DNA of 64,000 nt from Ignavibacteria bacterium (GCA_020852705.1 JADZAP010000004.1:17486-81485), one strand, 5' to 3'. Positions 10,280 through 20,716 are shown, counted from the first letter of the stretch. The notes: generated by a model not told the origin, from the sequence alone. Translations and numbers: made by a program.

Positions 10280-11604
10280 GTTATTGATTTCTGAGTTTCA
10301 TCCTCAATATCGTCATCATTTACTGATCTATCAACAATTCTCTGGTCAATTGATTTAGATGCTTTTGCACCAATAACCTTAAGGTTTTCTGCCCTGCTGA
10401 TAATATTACCTCTTCCATCTGCAAGTTTTTTCATAGCTTCTTCATAAGATTTTTTAGCATCATCCATTCTTGTACCAACTTTAATAAGATCATCCACAAA
10501 TGCAGAAAGTTTATCATATAATTCACCGCCTTTCTTAGCAATTTCCAATGCATTTCTGTTCTGTTTTTCCTGACGCCAGATACTGGAAATAGTTCTTAAA
10601 GTGGCAAGTAAAGTTGAGGGACTTACGATTACAATATTCTTTTCAAATGCATCGTAAAACAGTGTTGAATCATTTTGAACAGCAAGTGCAAATGCCGGTT
10701 CAATAGGAATAAACATCAGTACAAAATCTAAACTATTCAATCCATAAAGATTTTGGTATTCTTTAGGGCTTAATCCCTTGATATGCCTTCTTATTGAATT
10801 AACATGTTCATGCAATGCTTTATCTTTAATTTCTTCTTTATCAGAAGAGCAATATGCTTCATAAGCAGTTAAAGAAACTTTAGAGTCAATTATCATACAT
10901 TTATTATCAGGTAAATTTACAATAACATCAGGTCTTAAATTACTGCCGTCATCAGATTTAATTGTTTCCTGAATAACAAATTCTCTCCCTTTTTCTAGTC
11001 CAGATTTTTCCAGAATACTTTCCAAAATAAACTCACCCCAAGCACCTTGAGTTTTTGTATCACCTTTAAGCGCTCTTGTAAGGTTATTGGCTTCTTCTGA
11101 CATTTGTTTATTTAGTTCGTGGAGAAATTTTAGCTGTTCAGCAAGCTGAGCACGTTCTTTGGTTTCATTAAGATAAACATCATTAACTTTCTTTTCAAAA
11201 TCAGCAATACGTTCCTTAAGGGGTGTAAGAATTGTATCCAGATTTTCTTTGTTTTGTTCAGTAAATTTTCTGCTTTTATCCTCAAGTATTCTGGATGCAA
11301 GATTTTCAAATTCTTTTTTGAATCTTTCTTCCAGTTTTTCAAGTTCAAGTTTTTGATCTGTTAATTTCGTTTCAAAATTATGATTTCTTTCATTTGCTGC
11401 TGCAAGTTCACTTGAAAGTCTTATGGTTTTACTGCGTTCTGTATCGTTAATTTGTTGAAATTCAGAGATTGTTTTATCTTTTTCACCAATCAACTTTTCT
11501 TTTTCTTCAAGTTTAGCATTAATTGCAGAAAGTCTGCTGTTGGAAATGAGATATCCGATAAGAACACCAACTATTAAACCTGCTATTAACAAAATTATTT
11601 CCAT
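10276..11604 (-). CDS. rmuC: DNA recombination protein RmuC
   Basis: N-terminal TM plus coiled coil, GDTKTQGAWGEFILESILEKSGLEKGREF, LRPDVIVNLPDNKCMIIDSKVSL. Confidence 0.93.
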   Translation of the reverse strand: MEIILLIAGLIVGVLIGYLISNSRLSAINAKLEEKEKLIGEKDKTISEFQQINDTERSKTIRLSSELAAANERNHNFETKLTDQKLELEKLEERFKKEFENLASRILEDKSRKFTEQNKENLDTILTPLKERIADFEKKVNDVYLNETKERAQLAEQLKFLHELNKQMSEEANNLTRALKGDTKTQGAWGEFILESILEKSGLEKGREFVIQETIKSDDGSNLRPDVIVNLPDNKCMIIDSKVSLTAYEAYCSSDKEEIKDKALHEHVNSIRRHIKGLSPKEYQNLYGLNSLDFVLMFIPIEPAFALAVQNDSTLFYDAFEKNIVIVSPSTLLATLRTISSIWRQEKQNRNALEIAKKGGELYDKLSAFVDDLIKVGTRMDDAKKSYEEAMKKLADGRGNIISRAENLKVIGAKASKSIDQRIVDRSVNDDDIEDETQKSIT

Positions 11605-11616
11605 ACTATATAAATT

Positions 11617-12450
11617 TTACTGATGTTTTTTCTCTTTTGCTTCATCAATATACTTTTTAACAGAATCTTTTAGAGACGGGTCTATTTTGATACCTTTTTC
11701 CATGTTTAAAATTGCAGCATCATATTCACCTTTATTAAGGTATGTAATTCCAAGTCTGCAATATGCCTCAGCGGAAAATTGATCGAGTTCAATAGCTTTA
11801 TTAAAATCAGCAATTGCATCATCATATTTACCCATTTCTCTGTAAATTGCACCACGAGTATTATATATATCAACCCTGTTAGGACCAAGGGAAACTGCCT
11901 TATTAAGATCATCAAGTGCTCCGGTAGTATCGCCGGTAAATAATCTCATTGAACCTCGATTTCGGTAAGTATCTACATTTTCGGGATCAGTTTGAACGGC
12001 TTTATCAAGCAATTTAAGGGCATTGGTAATATTAGAATCAGCATAATAAATTATAGCAATTGAATTCATTGAAATTACATCTTTTGGATTAAGCTCTAAT
12101 GCTTTATTATAATTTTTTAAAGCTTTATCAGAATCCTGCATGAATGTATAAACGGTTCCAATTCCGCTATATGCACGGTAGTTTAAAGGATCGAGTTTAA
12201 TTGCAGTTTCAAAATCACTCATTGCATCTTTAATTTTTTTAAGAAAAATAGCAGCATTGCCGCGTGAAATATACCCTTTGGCACTATCGGGATTATATTC
12301 AATATATTTTGTATAATTAAAATAAGCGTCAGCAAAACGTCCTTCCTGAAAGTAAATTTCACCTTGTGTATATAAAACTTCCGATTCCTGTGCAAAACAA
12401 ATACCCGAACTAATTAAAAATAAACAAACAAATATTTTAAATTGTATCAT
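11617..12450 (-). CDS. Tetratricopeptide repeat protein with signal peptide
   Basis: Signal peptide then successive TPRs (e.g. DKALKNYNKALELNPKD, DDAIADFNKAIELDQFS). Confidence 0.9.
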   Translation of the reverse strand: MIQFKIFVCLFLISSGICFAQESEVLYTQGEIYFQEGRFADAYFNYTKYIEYNPDSAKGYISRGNAAIFLKKIKDAMSDFETAIKLDPLNYRAYSGIGTVYTFMQDSDKALKNYNKALELNPKDVISMNSIAIIYYADSNITNALKLLDKAVQTDPENVDTYRNRGSMRLFTGDTTGALDDLNKAVSLGPNRVDIYNTRGAIYREMGKYDDAIADFNKAIELDQFSAEAYCRLGITYLNKGEYDAAILNMEKGIKIDPSLKDSVKKYIDEAKEKKHQ

Positions 12451-12479
12451 TGAATGATATTATTTTAATGCTTTGTAAA

Positions 12480-12893
12480 TTAAGCGGTTTTTGATTTAAC
12501 TAATTCGCTAACGGTTTTACCATCATAAAGTCCGTTATAATTAGCTTTAAAAAACGGCATAATATCTTTTATACCTTTCCCCTCGGAAATTAGCGAGATA
12601 ACAATTTCTTCTATCTTTTCATTGCTGAGCTGAGCAGGCAAATATTGTTCAAGTATTTTAATTTCTTCTTGAAGTTTAGTTTTTGCATCATCACTAATAT
12701 TTAATGATAAAGTTTCATCAGCATTTTTGATGAATTTGCGGATTATTTTAAATTCATCATCTTCGGTCATTTGTTTACCCCTTTTTGAATAAGTGAAAAT
12801 TTCAGCATATAATGTTGAAAGCAGGTTAGCTTTTACGGTTTCTTTTGCAATTTTTGCCTGCTGCATATCTTTTCTAATTTTTTCTATCAGCAT
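12480..12893 (-). CDS. yqeY: GatB/YqeY domain-containing protein
   Basis: MLIEKIRKDMQQAKIAKETVKANLLSTLYAEI...LEQYLPAQLS. Confidence 0.9.
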   Translation of the reverse strand: MLIEKIRKDMQQAKIAKETVKANLLSTLYAEIFTYSKRGKQMTEDDEFKIIRKFIKNADETLSLNISDDAKTKLQEEIKILEQYLPAQLSNEKIEEIVISLISEGKGIKDIMPFFKANYNGLYDGKTVSELVKSKTA

Positions 12894-13003
12894 ATTTAGC
12901 TCCTTAATTAAAGATAGTAAAGAGTTAAATCAGATTAAATGCAATAAGAAAGTAAAGCCAAGTATTAAATAGGCATTACACTAAATTTTCAGATTAAATT
13001 AAA

Positions 13004-13534
13004 TTATTTTAGAGAAAGTTTTTTAGAAACTTCTTCCCAGGCATTTGGGGAGAAAAAATTATATGTTTCTGAGCGGTATGTTGAATAATATGCAAACCCC
13101 CAAACAGGTGTGTTTGGGTAATAGTATAAGTTGTATGAATTAAGATCCAATACAGAAGGAAACTCTGCAGCGGCGAAATGTTTTGGACAATAATTTTTTA
13201 TAAATTCTGCCAGCTCGGCGGTAATGTTATCAGTAATAATCAAGGGGTAAACCACCATCATAGCACCAAATCCTAAAGGTGCACCTGAACGATTTCTATT
13301 AGCCATTGTAAACATATTTTCGCTGAACTCTTTTAATTCGTTACCTGTTATACCCTCCGGCATATTTTTAACACACACGTAACAATCAACTTTCCCAAAT
13401 TTAGATGCCTCTACCCTGCTCCGTTTATAAACTCTATCAACGCCTGCCTGTTCATTAACATTAAGCTCTTCAAAGCTGTAATATTTAAGCCATCCGTTAA
13501 GTAATTCGTAATATTTATTTAATTTATCTGACAT
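13004..13534 (-). CDS. Hypothetical protein
   Basis: 176 aa uninterrupted ORF with normal spacing; no family recognised. Confidence 0.7.
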   Translation of the reverse strand: MSDKLNKYYELLNGWLKYYSFEELNVNEQAGVDRVYKRSRVEASKFGKVDCYVCVKNMPEGITGNELKEFSENMFTMANRNRSGAPLGFGAMMVVYPLIITDNITAELAEFIKNYCPKHFAAAEFPSVLDLNSYNLYYYPNTPVWGFAYYSTYRSETYNFFSPNAWEEVSKKLSLK

Positions 13535-13580
13535 AACAAAAAATTAACAATGATTTAGCTGATAAAATTTTATAAAAACA

Positions 13581-13621
13581 AAAGGCTGTCATTCTTCGGA
13601 GATGTGAGAATGTCAGCCTTT
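13581..13621 (-). terminator. Hairpin terminator downstream of the YCF48-like gene (U-rich on both sides)
   Basis: AAAGGCTGTCATTCT/AGAATGTCAGCCTTT stem with one mismatch; minus strand runs into TTTTGTTTTTATA. Confidence 0.8.
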
Positions 13622-13656
13622 TCTAAAGGAGGAGAAAAAACAAAAAGAAACCTGCA

Positions 13657-15534
13657 TCACTTTACCAATATCATTTTTTTAGTATCGGTAAACTCTTTTG
13701 TAATGTAACGATAAAAATAAATTCCGCTTGAATACTTAGCTGCATTCCATGAAATATTATAAGTACCTGCATTCAACTGGCTATTAACCAAAATTTCAAT
13801 TTCTTTTCCAAGCATATCGTAAACAGCAACTTTAACCAAAGCGGTTTTGGGAACATCAACTTTAAAATTAGTAGAAGGATTGAATGGATTTGGATAATTT
13901 TGGCTTAAATTGTATGTTTTAGGGATATTTCCGCTTACCGGTTCAATACCGATTACACCAATACCCGTCATATAAAAATTAATTGTATCCGGACTAACTG
14001 AACCAACAACAACATTTTTTTCAGCCTGAAAATATCCAAACCTATCGCAAATAACACGATATGACCCTTGTGTAATATTGTTTATATCATAAGGTCCGCC
14101 GCTGCGGGAAACACTGAAACCTTTAAATTCATTACCATTCATAGCATAGACTATAGCATTTTGAAGTCCCCCTGATTGCGGAGGAGCAACATAAACACCG
14201 CCGCTAACAAATGAACTTCCACCGGACCCTGTTACAGGAAAAACTTTAATATCAACATTAAAAATGTTATTATTAGTATATAAAGTTCTAGATTGCGACC
14301 AGCTGATAGTACCGTTATTAATTCCAGCAAAATATGTAGGTACAAATTGCGGAGGATTTGAATCCATATCCTCATCATTGGGATATGCCATAATATCGGT
14401 GCTATCAATACTTAGTTGAGTAAGAATGTAATCACCATTTGGCTGAATGCGGGCAGTATCAACAACTACTACAGTATTTGTCTGTTGATTATAGCGCAGT
14501 GCTTTAACAATTCCGCTAGTAACGGGCTGCCCGTTAGGGAATTTTACAGTTCCAGCGACAGCAAAAGGCGGGGTAAATTCACCGCCGTTAATAGTTTTCT
14601 GCACTGCTCCGGATTTTCCGGCAGTATAACCAAGCTCTGAACCAATAAAATAAATTGAATTCAGATCTTTATCAGAACTTGAAACCTGTGAATTCCATAT
14701 AAAACTGCCATTTGTAGTTTTAAGAATTATTCCGCCTTCACCAACTGTATAGCCGGTGTTATCATTTCTGAAATGCACAGCGTTCAGATCTTTATTCACA
14801 ATACCTTGCTGTATCCAGGTTTCGCCGCTATTTGATGTTTTGTAAATTACACCGGAAGATGCATATTCATATCCGCCAACAACATAACCAATATTATCAG
14901 AAGGAAAATGAATTGAGCGAAATTCAATATCAGATGTTTGAGGAGAAACTTCATACCAGGAAAGACCACCATTGACAGTTTTGTAAATTACACCGCTGTA
15001 TGGTGAATTCATTTTTCCTCCGGCAATATAACCGGTATTAATATTTCTGAAATAAACTGAATTAAAATTATTTCCGTACAAATTAACAAACTGAAGCTCC
15101 CAGCTTTCTCCTCCGTTGGTGGTTTTAATTATTTTACTGTTGTTTCCAACAGCATAACCGGTATTAGGGTCAGGGAAACTTATTGAATAAAGTGAAGATA
15201 AACCAAGGTCATTAAAAGAAACACCGCCATTGGTAGTTTTAAATACGGTACCTTCACAGATGTAACCTGTATATGCATTTGAAAAACTAATTGAACTGCC
15301 GCTTAATGAATTTGAAATCACAAGCCAGTTTTTCCCGGCATTCATAGTTTTAAGGACAATACTATTACCAGCCATAAACCCGGTGTTATCATTAATAAAA
15401 AATACAGACTTTAAAATATTTTGAGTACCTGATTGCAAAGGATACCAGCCGTTTTGTGCAAACAAAGTGCTGCACATAAATATCATAAACAGAAATATAG
15501 AAGCAACTAATATTTTTATGTATTTATTTATCAT
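13657..15534 (-). CDS. Secreted YCF48-like beta-propeller protein with T9SS C-terminal sorting domain
   Basis: Repeated [N]TGY.G...[I/V]xKTxNGGxxW units; C-terminus YNLSQNYPNPFNPSTNFKVDVP...KMILVK. Confidence 0.9.
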   Translation of the reverse strand: MINKYIKILVASIFLFMIFMCSTLFAQNGWYPLQSGTQNILKSVFFINDNTGFMAGNSIVLKTMNAGKNWLVISNSLSGSSISFSNAYTGYICEGTVFKTTNGGVSFNDLGLSSLYSISFPDPNTGYAVGNNSKIIKTTNGGESWELQFVNLYGNNFNSVYFRNINTGYIAGGKMNSPYSGVIYKTVNGGLSWYEVSPQTSDIEFRSIHFPSDNIGYVVGGYEYASSGVIYKTSNSGETWIQQGIVNKDLNAVHFRNDNTGYTVGEGGIILKTTNGSFIWNSQVSSSDKDLNSIYFIGSELGYTAGKSGAVQKTINGGEFTPPFAVAGTVKFPNGQPVTSGIVKALRYNQQTNTVVVVDTARIQPNGDYILTQLSIDSTDIMAYPNDEDMDSNPPQFVPTYFAGINNGTISWSQSRTLYTNNNIFNVDIKVFPVTGSGGSSFVSGGVYVAPPQSGGLQNAIVYAMNGNEFKGFSVSRSGGPYDINNITQGSYRVICDRFGYFQAEKNVVVGSVSPDTINFYMTGIGVIGIEPVSGNIPKTYNLSQNYPNPFNPSTNFKVDVPKTALVKVAVYDMLGKEIEILVNSQLNAGTYNISWNAAKYSSGIYFYRYITKEFTDTKKMILVK

Positions 15535-15819
15535 TTTCTATTATTAGAAAATTTAGAGCATAAAACTTATCAAATGAATATATAACACCACTTATACGTA
15601 ATTTAACAGATATTTACAAAAATAACAGCATAAAAATCAGTATCTTTTAGATTAGATTTAAAATTGTTTTTCAGCCTGTGATTCTTATTAAGTTAATATA
15701 TTTCAATATATTAAGGAGTTTAATATTTTATATTATCAATAATAGAATCAAAAAAATCAGAAATAAACTAATGATACCCGGCAAAGAAAATTTTATTTTA
15801 AATTCCATTACAATGTTAT

Positions 15820-16647
15820 TTATTTTTTATTTTTATAATCTTCAATTTTGTAACTCTTCTCCCAATATGTATTAAATAAATCTTTAATGTGAGATGCATA
15901 ATCAGGATTTTTAATAATAAGATCTGCTTGTTTATGTTTAGGCACATTTTTATCAGAAGAAAGATTGATAAAAACATTTTCAGAATCAAATATTGAAATA
16001 TTGGGGAGCTTAAATTCAGCAAGCCTTACTTCTTCGCCGCCATTTTTAAACAACTCACAGGCAATAAGCAGATCATTATTCAATTCTCTGTTTTCATGAA
16101 GCTGGTAAATGGATCGTATCACACCGCCTGATTTAATAAAGTTTTGGGCATCACGGCTAAGCTCCTCTACGACAACCCTTCGCGGGCTGTACATTCCCAA
16201 AATCTCTTTTTTTGAAGAGTTTACCAATTCCATATACTTTGAAACTCTATGTTTATTAAATCCTCTGATAAGCTGTATGTTTTTATCAGGAGCATCTGTT
16301 TTTTCTGATTCTTTTTTATAAATTAGCTGAAGGTCGCCAAAAGTATCATTAAGACTTTCAATCCTCTTGTTAAAAGATTTTTTAAAATCACTGGTAATTT
16401 TATCCAGAATAATTTGCGGATCAATTATTTGGTAATTTAAAATTGTGTTGGTTTCTATTTCGTTGCAGTATCCTTTTTCAACAAAAGATTTCAAAATATC
16501 ATAAATAGAATTCCGGATTATTTTTGCTTCTTTGGCAATTTCAGAGGCACTCATAGGGTTACCTGAGAGCAATACAATCAACACTTTGGATTCATATTCT
16601 TTGAATCCAAGCGTTTTTAATCTTTCTATTAAAATTTCTTTATTCAA
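15820..16647 (-). CDS. TrmB-family transcriptional regulator with C-terminal PLD-like sensor domain
   Basis: N-terminal wHTH LKTLGFKEYESKVLIVLLSGNPMSASEIAKEAKIIRNSIYDILKSFVEKG; C-terminal YSPRRVVVEELSRDAQNFIKSGGVIRSIY. TTG start. Confidence 0.8.
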   Translation of the reverse strand: MNKEILIERLKTLGFKEYESKVLIVLLSGNPMSASEIAKEAKIIRNSIYDILKSFVEKGYCNEIETNTILNYQIIDPQIILDKITSDFKKSFNKRIESLNDTFGDLQLIYKKESEKTDAPDKNIQLIRGFNKHRVSKYMELVNSSKKEILGMYSPRRVVVEELSRDAQNFIKSGGVIRSIYQLHENRELNNDLLIACELFKNGGEEVRLAEFKLPNISIFDSENVFINLSSDKNVPKHKQADLIIKNPDYASHIKDLFNTYWEKSYKIEDYKNKK

Positions 16648-16676
16648 TATTGCTGTAGTCCTAAGCTACTGCAATA
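16648..16676. promoter_or_regulatory. Candidate operator immediately 5' of the TrmB-family gene
   Basis: TATTGCTGTAG-TCCTAAG-CTACTGCAATA, one mismatch in 11-bp arms. Confidence 0.5.
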
Positions 16677-16698
16677 TATAAGGAATTTGTAATATTGT

Positions 16699-16718
16699 CA
16701 AGCTAAGAATATAGCTTG
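16699..16718. promoter_or_regulatory. Second palindrome upstream of the TrmB-family gene
   Basis: CAAGCTA-agaata-TAGCTTG, perfect 7-bp arms. Confidence 0.4.
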
Positions 16719-16921
16719 TTTGGTTAGTCTTGCAAGTCATATAAAACATCAAAAATACTTGATAAAAATGTGAAAAAATGAATACTTTTAAGGGAAATGA
16801 ATAAAATTAGAGGATTAAACGATTTAGGAAATGCAGAAACCGCAAAAATTTAAGGAATACCACAAGTTTTGGCAGAAATTAAATAAGAAAAGAAATTTAA
16901 TTCAAGAATAATTAAATACAG

Positions 16922-17851
16922 TTAACCTTTAAATTTTTTGAACATATCACTGTGCCCATTGAGGAATTCCCTTGAATTCATTTTACGCTTCCCTTCTAAC
17001 TGAAGTTCAGTTATTTCAAGAAATTCATTAAGGCAAGAAACATATAACTTTTCATCTTTTATAAAAAATCTACCGGGACCTTTTAAACTATCCCAGCGTG
17101 ATTTAACAGTACTGAATATTTTAATATTTTTACCGTTATGTTCAGCAAAGGCACCGGGATAGGGCGAGAGTCCCCTGATAAAATCAAAAACTCTATCAAC
17201 TGACTGATTAAAATTTATCCGGCAGTCTTCTTTAAAAATTTTTGGAGCAGGGGTTGCCTCACTGTTATTTTGTCTACTAGCAGAAATAATACTTTTATTC
17301 AATGCAATCATTTCAACTGTATCATAAACAACTTCTGCACCAATTATCATAAGTTTATCATGTATGGTTCCGGCGCTATCAGATTGATTAATATCAATAC
17401 TTTTTTGCAAAATAATATTTCCGGTATCAACTTTTTCCTGTAAGTAGAAAGTAGTTACTCCGGTTTCTCTTTCACCATTAATAATAGCCCAATTAATAGG
17501 AGCAGCACCGCGGTATTTTGGCAGAAGAGAAGCATGAAGATTAAATGAACCAAATTCGGGTATTTTAAAAATAGATTTAGGAAGTATCCTGAATGCAACC
17601 ACAACAATCAAATCCGGTTCAAGTTTTTTAATCTCATCAATAAATACGGGTTCACTCAGATTTTGGGGCTGAAGTAATTTCAGATTATTTTCGACAGCAA
17701 ATTTTTTCACAGGGCTTGCAGTTAAATGTAACCCTCTGCCTTTGGGTTTATCTGGGGTAGTTACAACAGCAGAAATTTTATGATAAGAATTGCAAAGAAT
17801 CTTAAGCGAAGGTACGGCAAATTCAGGGGTACCCATAAATATAATGTTCAT
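16922..17851 (-). CDS. fmt: Methionyl-tRNA formyltransferase
   Basis: IIFMGTPEFAVPSLK, FNLHASLLPKYRGAAPINWAIINGE, GLSPYPGAF. Confidence 0.96.
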   Translation of the reverse strand: MNIIFMGTPEFAVPSLKILCNSYHKISAVVTTPDKPKGRGLHLTASPVKKFAVENNLKLLQPQNLSEPVFIDEIKKLEPDLIVVVAFRILPKSIFKIPEFGSFNLHASLLPKYRGAAPINWAIINGERETGVTTFYLQEKVDTGNIILQKSIDINQSDSAGTIHDKLMIIGAEVVYDTVEMIALNKSIISASRQNNSEATPAPKIFKEDCRINFNQSVDRVFDFIRGLSPYPGAFAEHNGKNIKIFSTVKSRWDSLKGPGRFFIKDEKLYVSCLNEFLEITELQLEGKRKMNSREFLNGHSDMFKKFKG

Positions 17852-18426
17852 TTTCTTTTGTTTTGTTTTCCCTTTTGAGGAAGTTCCGCAAGGAGGTAAT
17901 CAGTTTCAATTTCACCTTTTTTGATAAGGTCTAATTCAGGTTTAATTTTTTTCTTCTGATCTTTATTTAACCGGTCAATAAAAAGCACACCATTTAAATG
18001 ATCAATTTCATGCTGAGCAACACGTGAAAGAAAGCTATTTAATTCGATGTAAAGTTTATTAAGATCAAGATCCTGATATTCTATATAAACAGTTTCAGGA
18101 CGAGTAACTTCTCCCCTAACATACGGAATACTTAAGCATCCTTCCTCGAGTGTAATTTCACCATGATAATCTTTAATTGCAGGATTTATTAGAGTAAGCG
18201 GTTCGGTTTTAACTTTTTTATTTTCTTCTGTTCTGGAAATATCTATCACAGTAACAGCAAACTCACTGCCAATTTGCGGAGCAGCAAGTCCAACACCAGA
18301 TGCTTTATACATAGTTTTATACATACTGCCAATAAGCTCAATAAGTTTATCATCAATTTTCGTGATCTTTTTAGTCTTTTTTCTTAAGACATCAAAACCG
18401 TAAGTATAAATAGGTAATGTTTTCAA
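17848..18426 (-). CDS. def: Peptide deformylase
   Basis: GVGLAAPQIG, EEGCLSIP, QHEIDHLNGVLFIDR. Confidence 0.96.
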   Translation of the reverse strand: MKTLPIYTYGFDVLRKKTKKITKIDDKLIELIGSMYKTMYKASGVGLAAPQIGSEFAVTVIDISRTEENKKVKTEPLTLINPAIKDYHGEITLEEGCLSIPYVRGEVTRPETVYIEYQDLDLNKLYIELNSFLSRVAQHEIDHLNGVLFIDRLNKDQKKKIKPELDLIKKGEIETDYLLAELPQKGKQNKRK

Positions 18427-18625
18427 GAATTTTTAATATAATTTACAAAAATACCCTTAAATGAGAGAAAAATCAATTTAGAAAGATTTATGTAACCGGA
18501 ATTTTATTAAATATTTTAATTGTTTAGTTAAATATCACCACAAATACAGCCCGCAGCAAAAATATTCCGTCATAAATCAAAGTATTGAATAAGCCGAAAA
18601 TTTAGCTTAAACTTACATAATTAAA

Positions 18626-19630
18626 ATGAAAATATTTAATCAAAAGAAAATTAAATTTAGAATCAGTTACATTTTTTATGTTTTAACAATATTTATTGTT
18701 ACATCATGTTTTCTGCAGAAAACATATACTCAGGAAATTTCAGGGTACCCTTTAAAATTGAAATTAAAAGATAAGTACAATTTTACGGATACCCTTAAGA
18801 GCGGAGCAGATAATACTGTAAGTGAAAACAGCAATTCACAACTGCCCCAAACAAAATATAAAATTAACTACATAAAGTTCGGAGCCATAACAGGAGTTAC
18901 AGCGGGTGCATTCTGGTGGCTGCATAATTACCAAAAAAACGCCTGGTGGAAAGATCAGCGTGGAAGTTTTCATTTTGCAAATGACTGGGCTTATGCAATG
19001 AGTGCAGATAAATTTGGGCATTTTTTTGACGGTGCATTTATTCAGGCATTGTACAGAGGTGCTTTTGAATGGGTAGGATTCAATCCAACCGCAGCACAAT
19101 GGATAGCTGCAGCTTTCAGTATTGCATATATGACTGATATTGAAATTGAAGATGGTTTTGCTACAACATGGGGATTTTCACCCGGAGATCAGATTTGCAA
19201 TGTTACAGGCGCATTGTATCCGGTAGCACAATATTACTGGAAACCGCTGAGGAGCTTTAATCTAAAGTGGAGCTATTACCCATCAGAAGAAATAACGAGC
19301 GGAAATAAAAACGGTGCATTTTTAGATGATTACAACGGGCAGACAATGTGGCTATCGGTAAATATACATGATTTTTTGGGAAAGAAGGCGAAGAATTTTT
19401 GGCCCGACTATCTAAATATAGTTGTTGGAAGAGGCGTTAACAATTACACGGAATTTGATAAGAGATATTCTGATATATATTTAGGATTAGATTTAAACTG
19501 GGAAAAAATAATACCGGGAAATTCAACATTTATGTTATGGTTTAAAAATGTTATTAATCATTTCAGATTTTTCCCCCTGCCTGCTTTAAGATTTAATAAA
19601 AACGGAATAGATTATATAGTAAACTGGTAA
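18626..19630 (+). CDS. DUF2279 family envelope protein (paralog 1)
   Basis: NAWWKDQRGSFHFANDWAYAMSADKFGHFFDGAF...IEIEDGFATTWGFSPGDQICNVTGA. Confidence 0.75.
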   Translation: MKIFNQKKIKFRISYIFYVLTIFIVTSCFLQKTYTQEISGYPLKLKLKDKYNFTDTLKSGADNTVSENSNSQLPQTKYKINYIKFGAITGVTAGAFWWLHNYQKNAWWKDQRGSFHFANDWAYAMSADKFGHFFDGAFIQALYRGAFEWVGFNPTAAQWIAAAFSIAYMTDIEIEDGFATTWGFSPGDQICNVTGALYPVAQYYWKPLRSFNLKWSYYPSEEITSGNKNGAFLDDYNGQTMWLSVNIHDFLGKKAKNFWPDYLNIVVGRGVNNYTEFDKRYSDIYLGLDLNWEKIIPGNSTFMLWFKNVINHFRFFPLPALRFNKNGIDYIVNW

Positions 19631-20664
19631 TGGGAAAAAATATATTACTATACCCGGCAGCTTTAATTTTATTTTTGCAAATTACATTTGCAGGAAGCGG
19701 GAATAATTTTGAATACAAAATCAGTTTAAAACTGAAAGAAAAAAAGACCACTAATATATTTTACAATGATAAAATAAACAAAAATAATTTTACCAGAATA
19801 AAATTTTTAGAGAAGAAAAACAGTATTTATCAGAATACATATCCGCAAAGTTCAGAACCCTTAAAAATAAAAAAGCAGTCAAAGGTATCACCTTTAAAAA
19901 TGACAATACTTGGTGTACTTGCAGCCGGAGTATTTACAGGTTTTCATATTTATTATGCAAATACCTGGTGGAAAGATCAGCGGGATTATTTTAAATTTGC
20001 AGCAGACGGCTATTATGCCAGAAATATTGATAAGGTATCGCATATTTATACTGCAAATGTGTTTACAGTTGCAACTTCTGCAGCTTACGAATGGGCAGGT
20101 GTTAAACCTTCAAAAGCATTGCTGTACGGTGCACTAACTTCACTTGCTTATGAAACTTATATAGAAATAAATGATGGTTTTGCTCCGATCTGGGGTTTTG
20201 ACTGGGGTGATATGGGGGCAAATATATTTGGTGCAGTATATCCCTTTTTACAGAAAGCAGCAAAACCGTTAAGACATATTAATTTTAAATGGAGCTTTAA
20301 GCCAAGATGGCTTAAATCAAAAATATCAACTTCGCAGGATGACCTGCTTGATGATTATACAAATATGACATTCTGGCTGAGTGTAAATCCAATGATTGCC
20401 TTACCGGAAACAGTTACAAAAGCAAAGTTATACCCAAATTTTCTTGCCCTAGCTATTGGAATGAGCATAAAAAATGCCAGCCATGTAACAGGAAGTTCAA
20501 ATGCTAAAGTGGAATGGATTCTATCGTTAGATTGGGATGTAAATCAGCTTCCCGGGAAATCTGATTTTATGAAAAAACTTAAAAAAATATTAAATTTTTA
20601 TCATTTCCCTGCACCAGCCGTTAAAATTTCGCCTGAAGGAGTTTGGTATGGACTTTATTTTTAA
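19630..20664 (+). CDS. DUF2279 family envelope protein (paralog 2)
   Basis: NTWWKDQRDYFKFAADGYYARNIDKVSHIY...IEINDGFAPIWGFDWGDMGANIFGA; start overlaps the preceding stop (TAATG). Confidence 0.75.
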   Translation: MGKNILLYPAALILFLQITFAGSGNNFEYKISLKLKEKKTTNIFYNDKINKNNFTRIKFLEKKNSIYQNTYPQSSEPLKIKKQSKVSPLKMTILGVLAAGVFTGFHIYYANTWWKDQRDYFKFAADGYYARNIDKVSHIYTANVFTVATSAAYEWAGVKPSKALLYGALTSLAYETYIEINDGFAPIWGFDWGDMGANIFGAVYPFLQKAAKPLRHINFKWSFKPRWLKSKISTSQDDLLDDYTNMTFWLSVNPMIALPETVTKAKLYPNFLALAIGMSIKNASHVTGSSNAKVEWILSLDWDVNQLPGKSDFMKKLKKILNFYHFPAPAVKISPEGVWYGLYF

Positions 20665-20716
20665 GAATTTTTCTCTTATTTTTGTAGCTTTAATAGAAAT
20701 TCAATAGTATAAACAG

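Noticed and set aside
15678-15875. 65-aa plus-strand ORF
   Set aside because: AT-rich I/N/F/K composition, overlaps the TrmB-family gene 3' end; no support.
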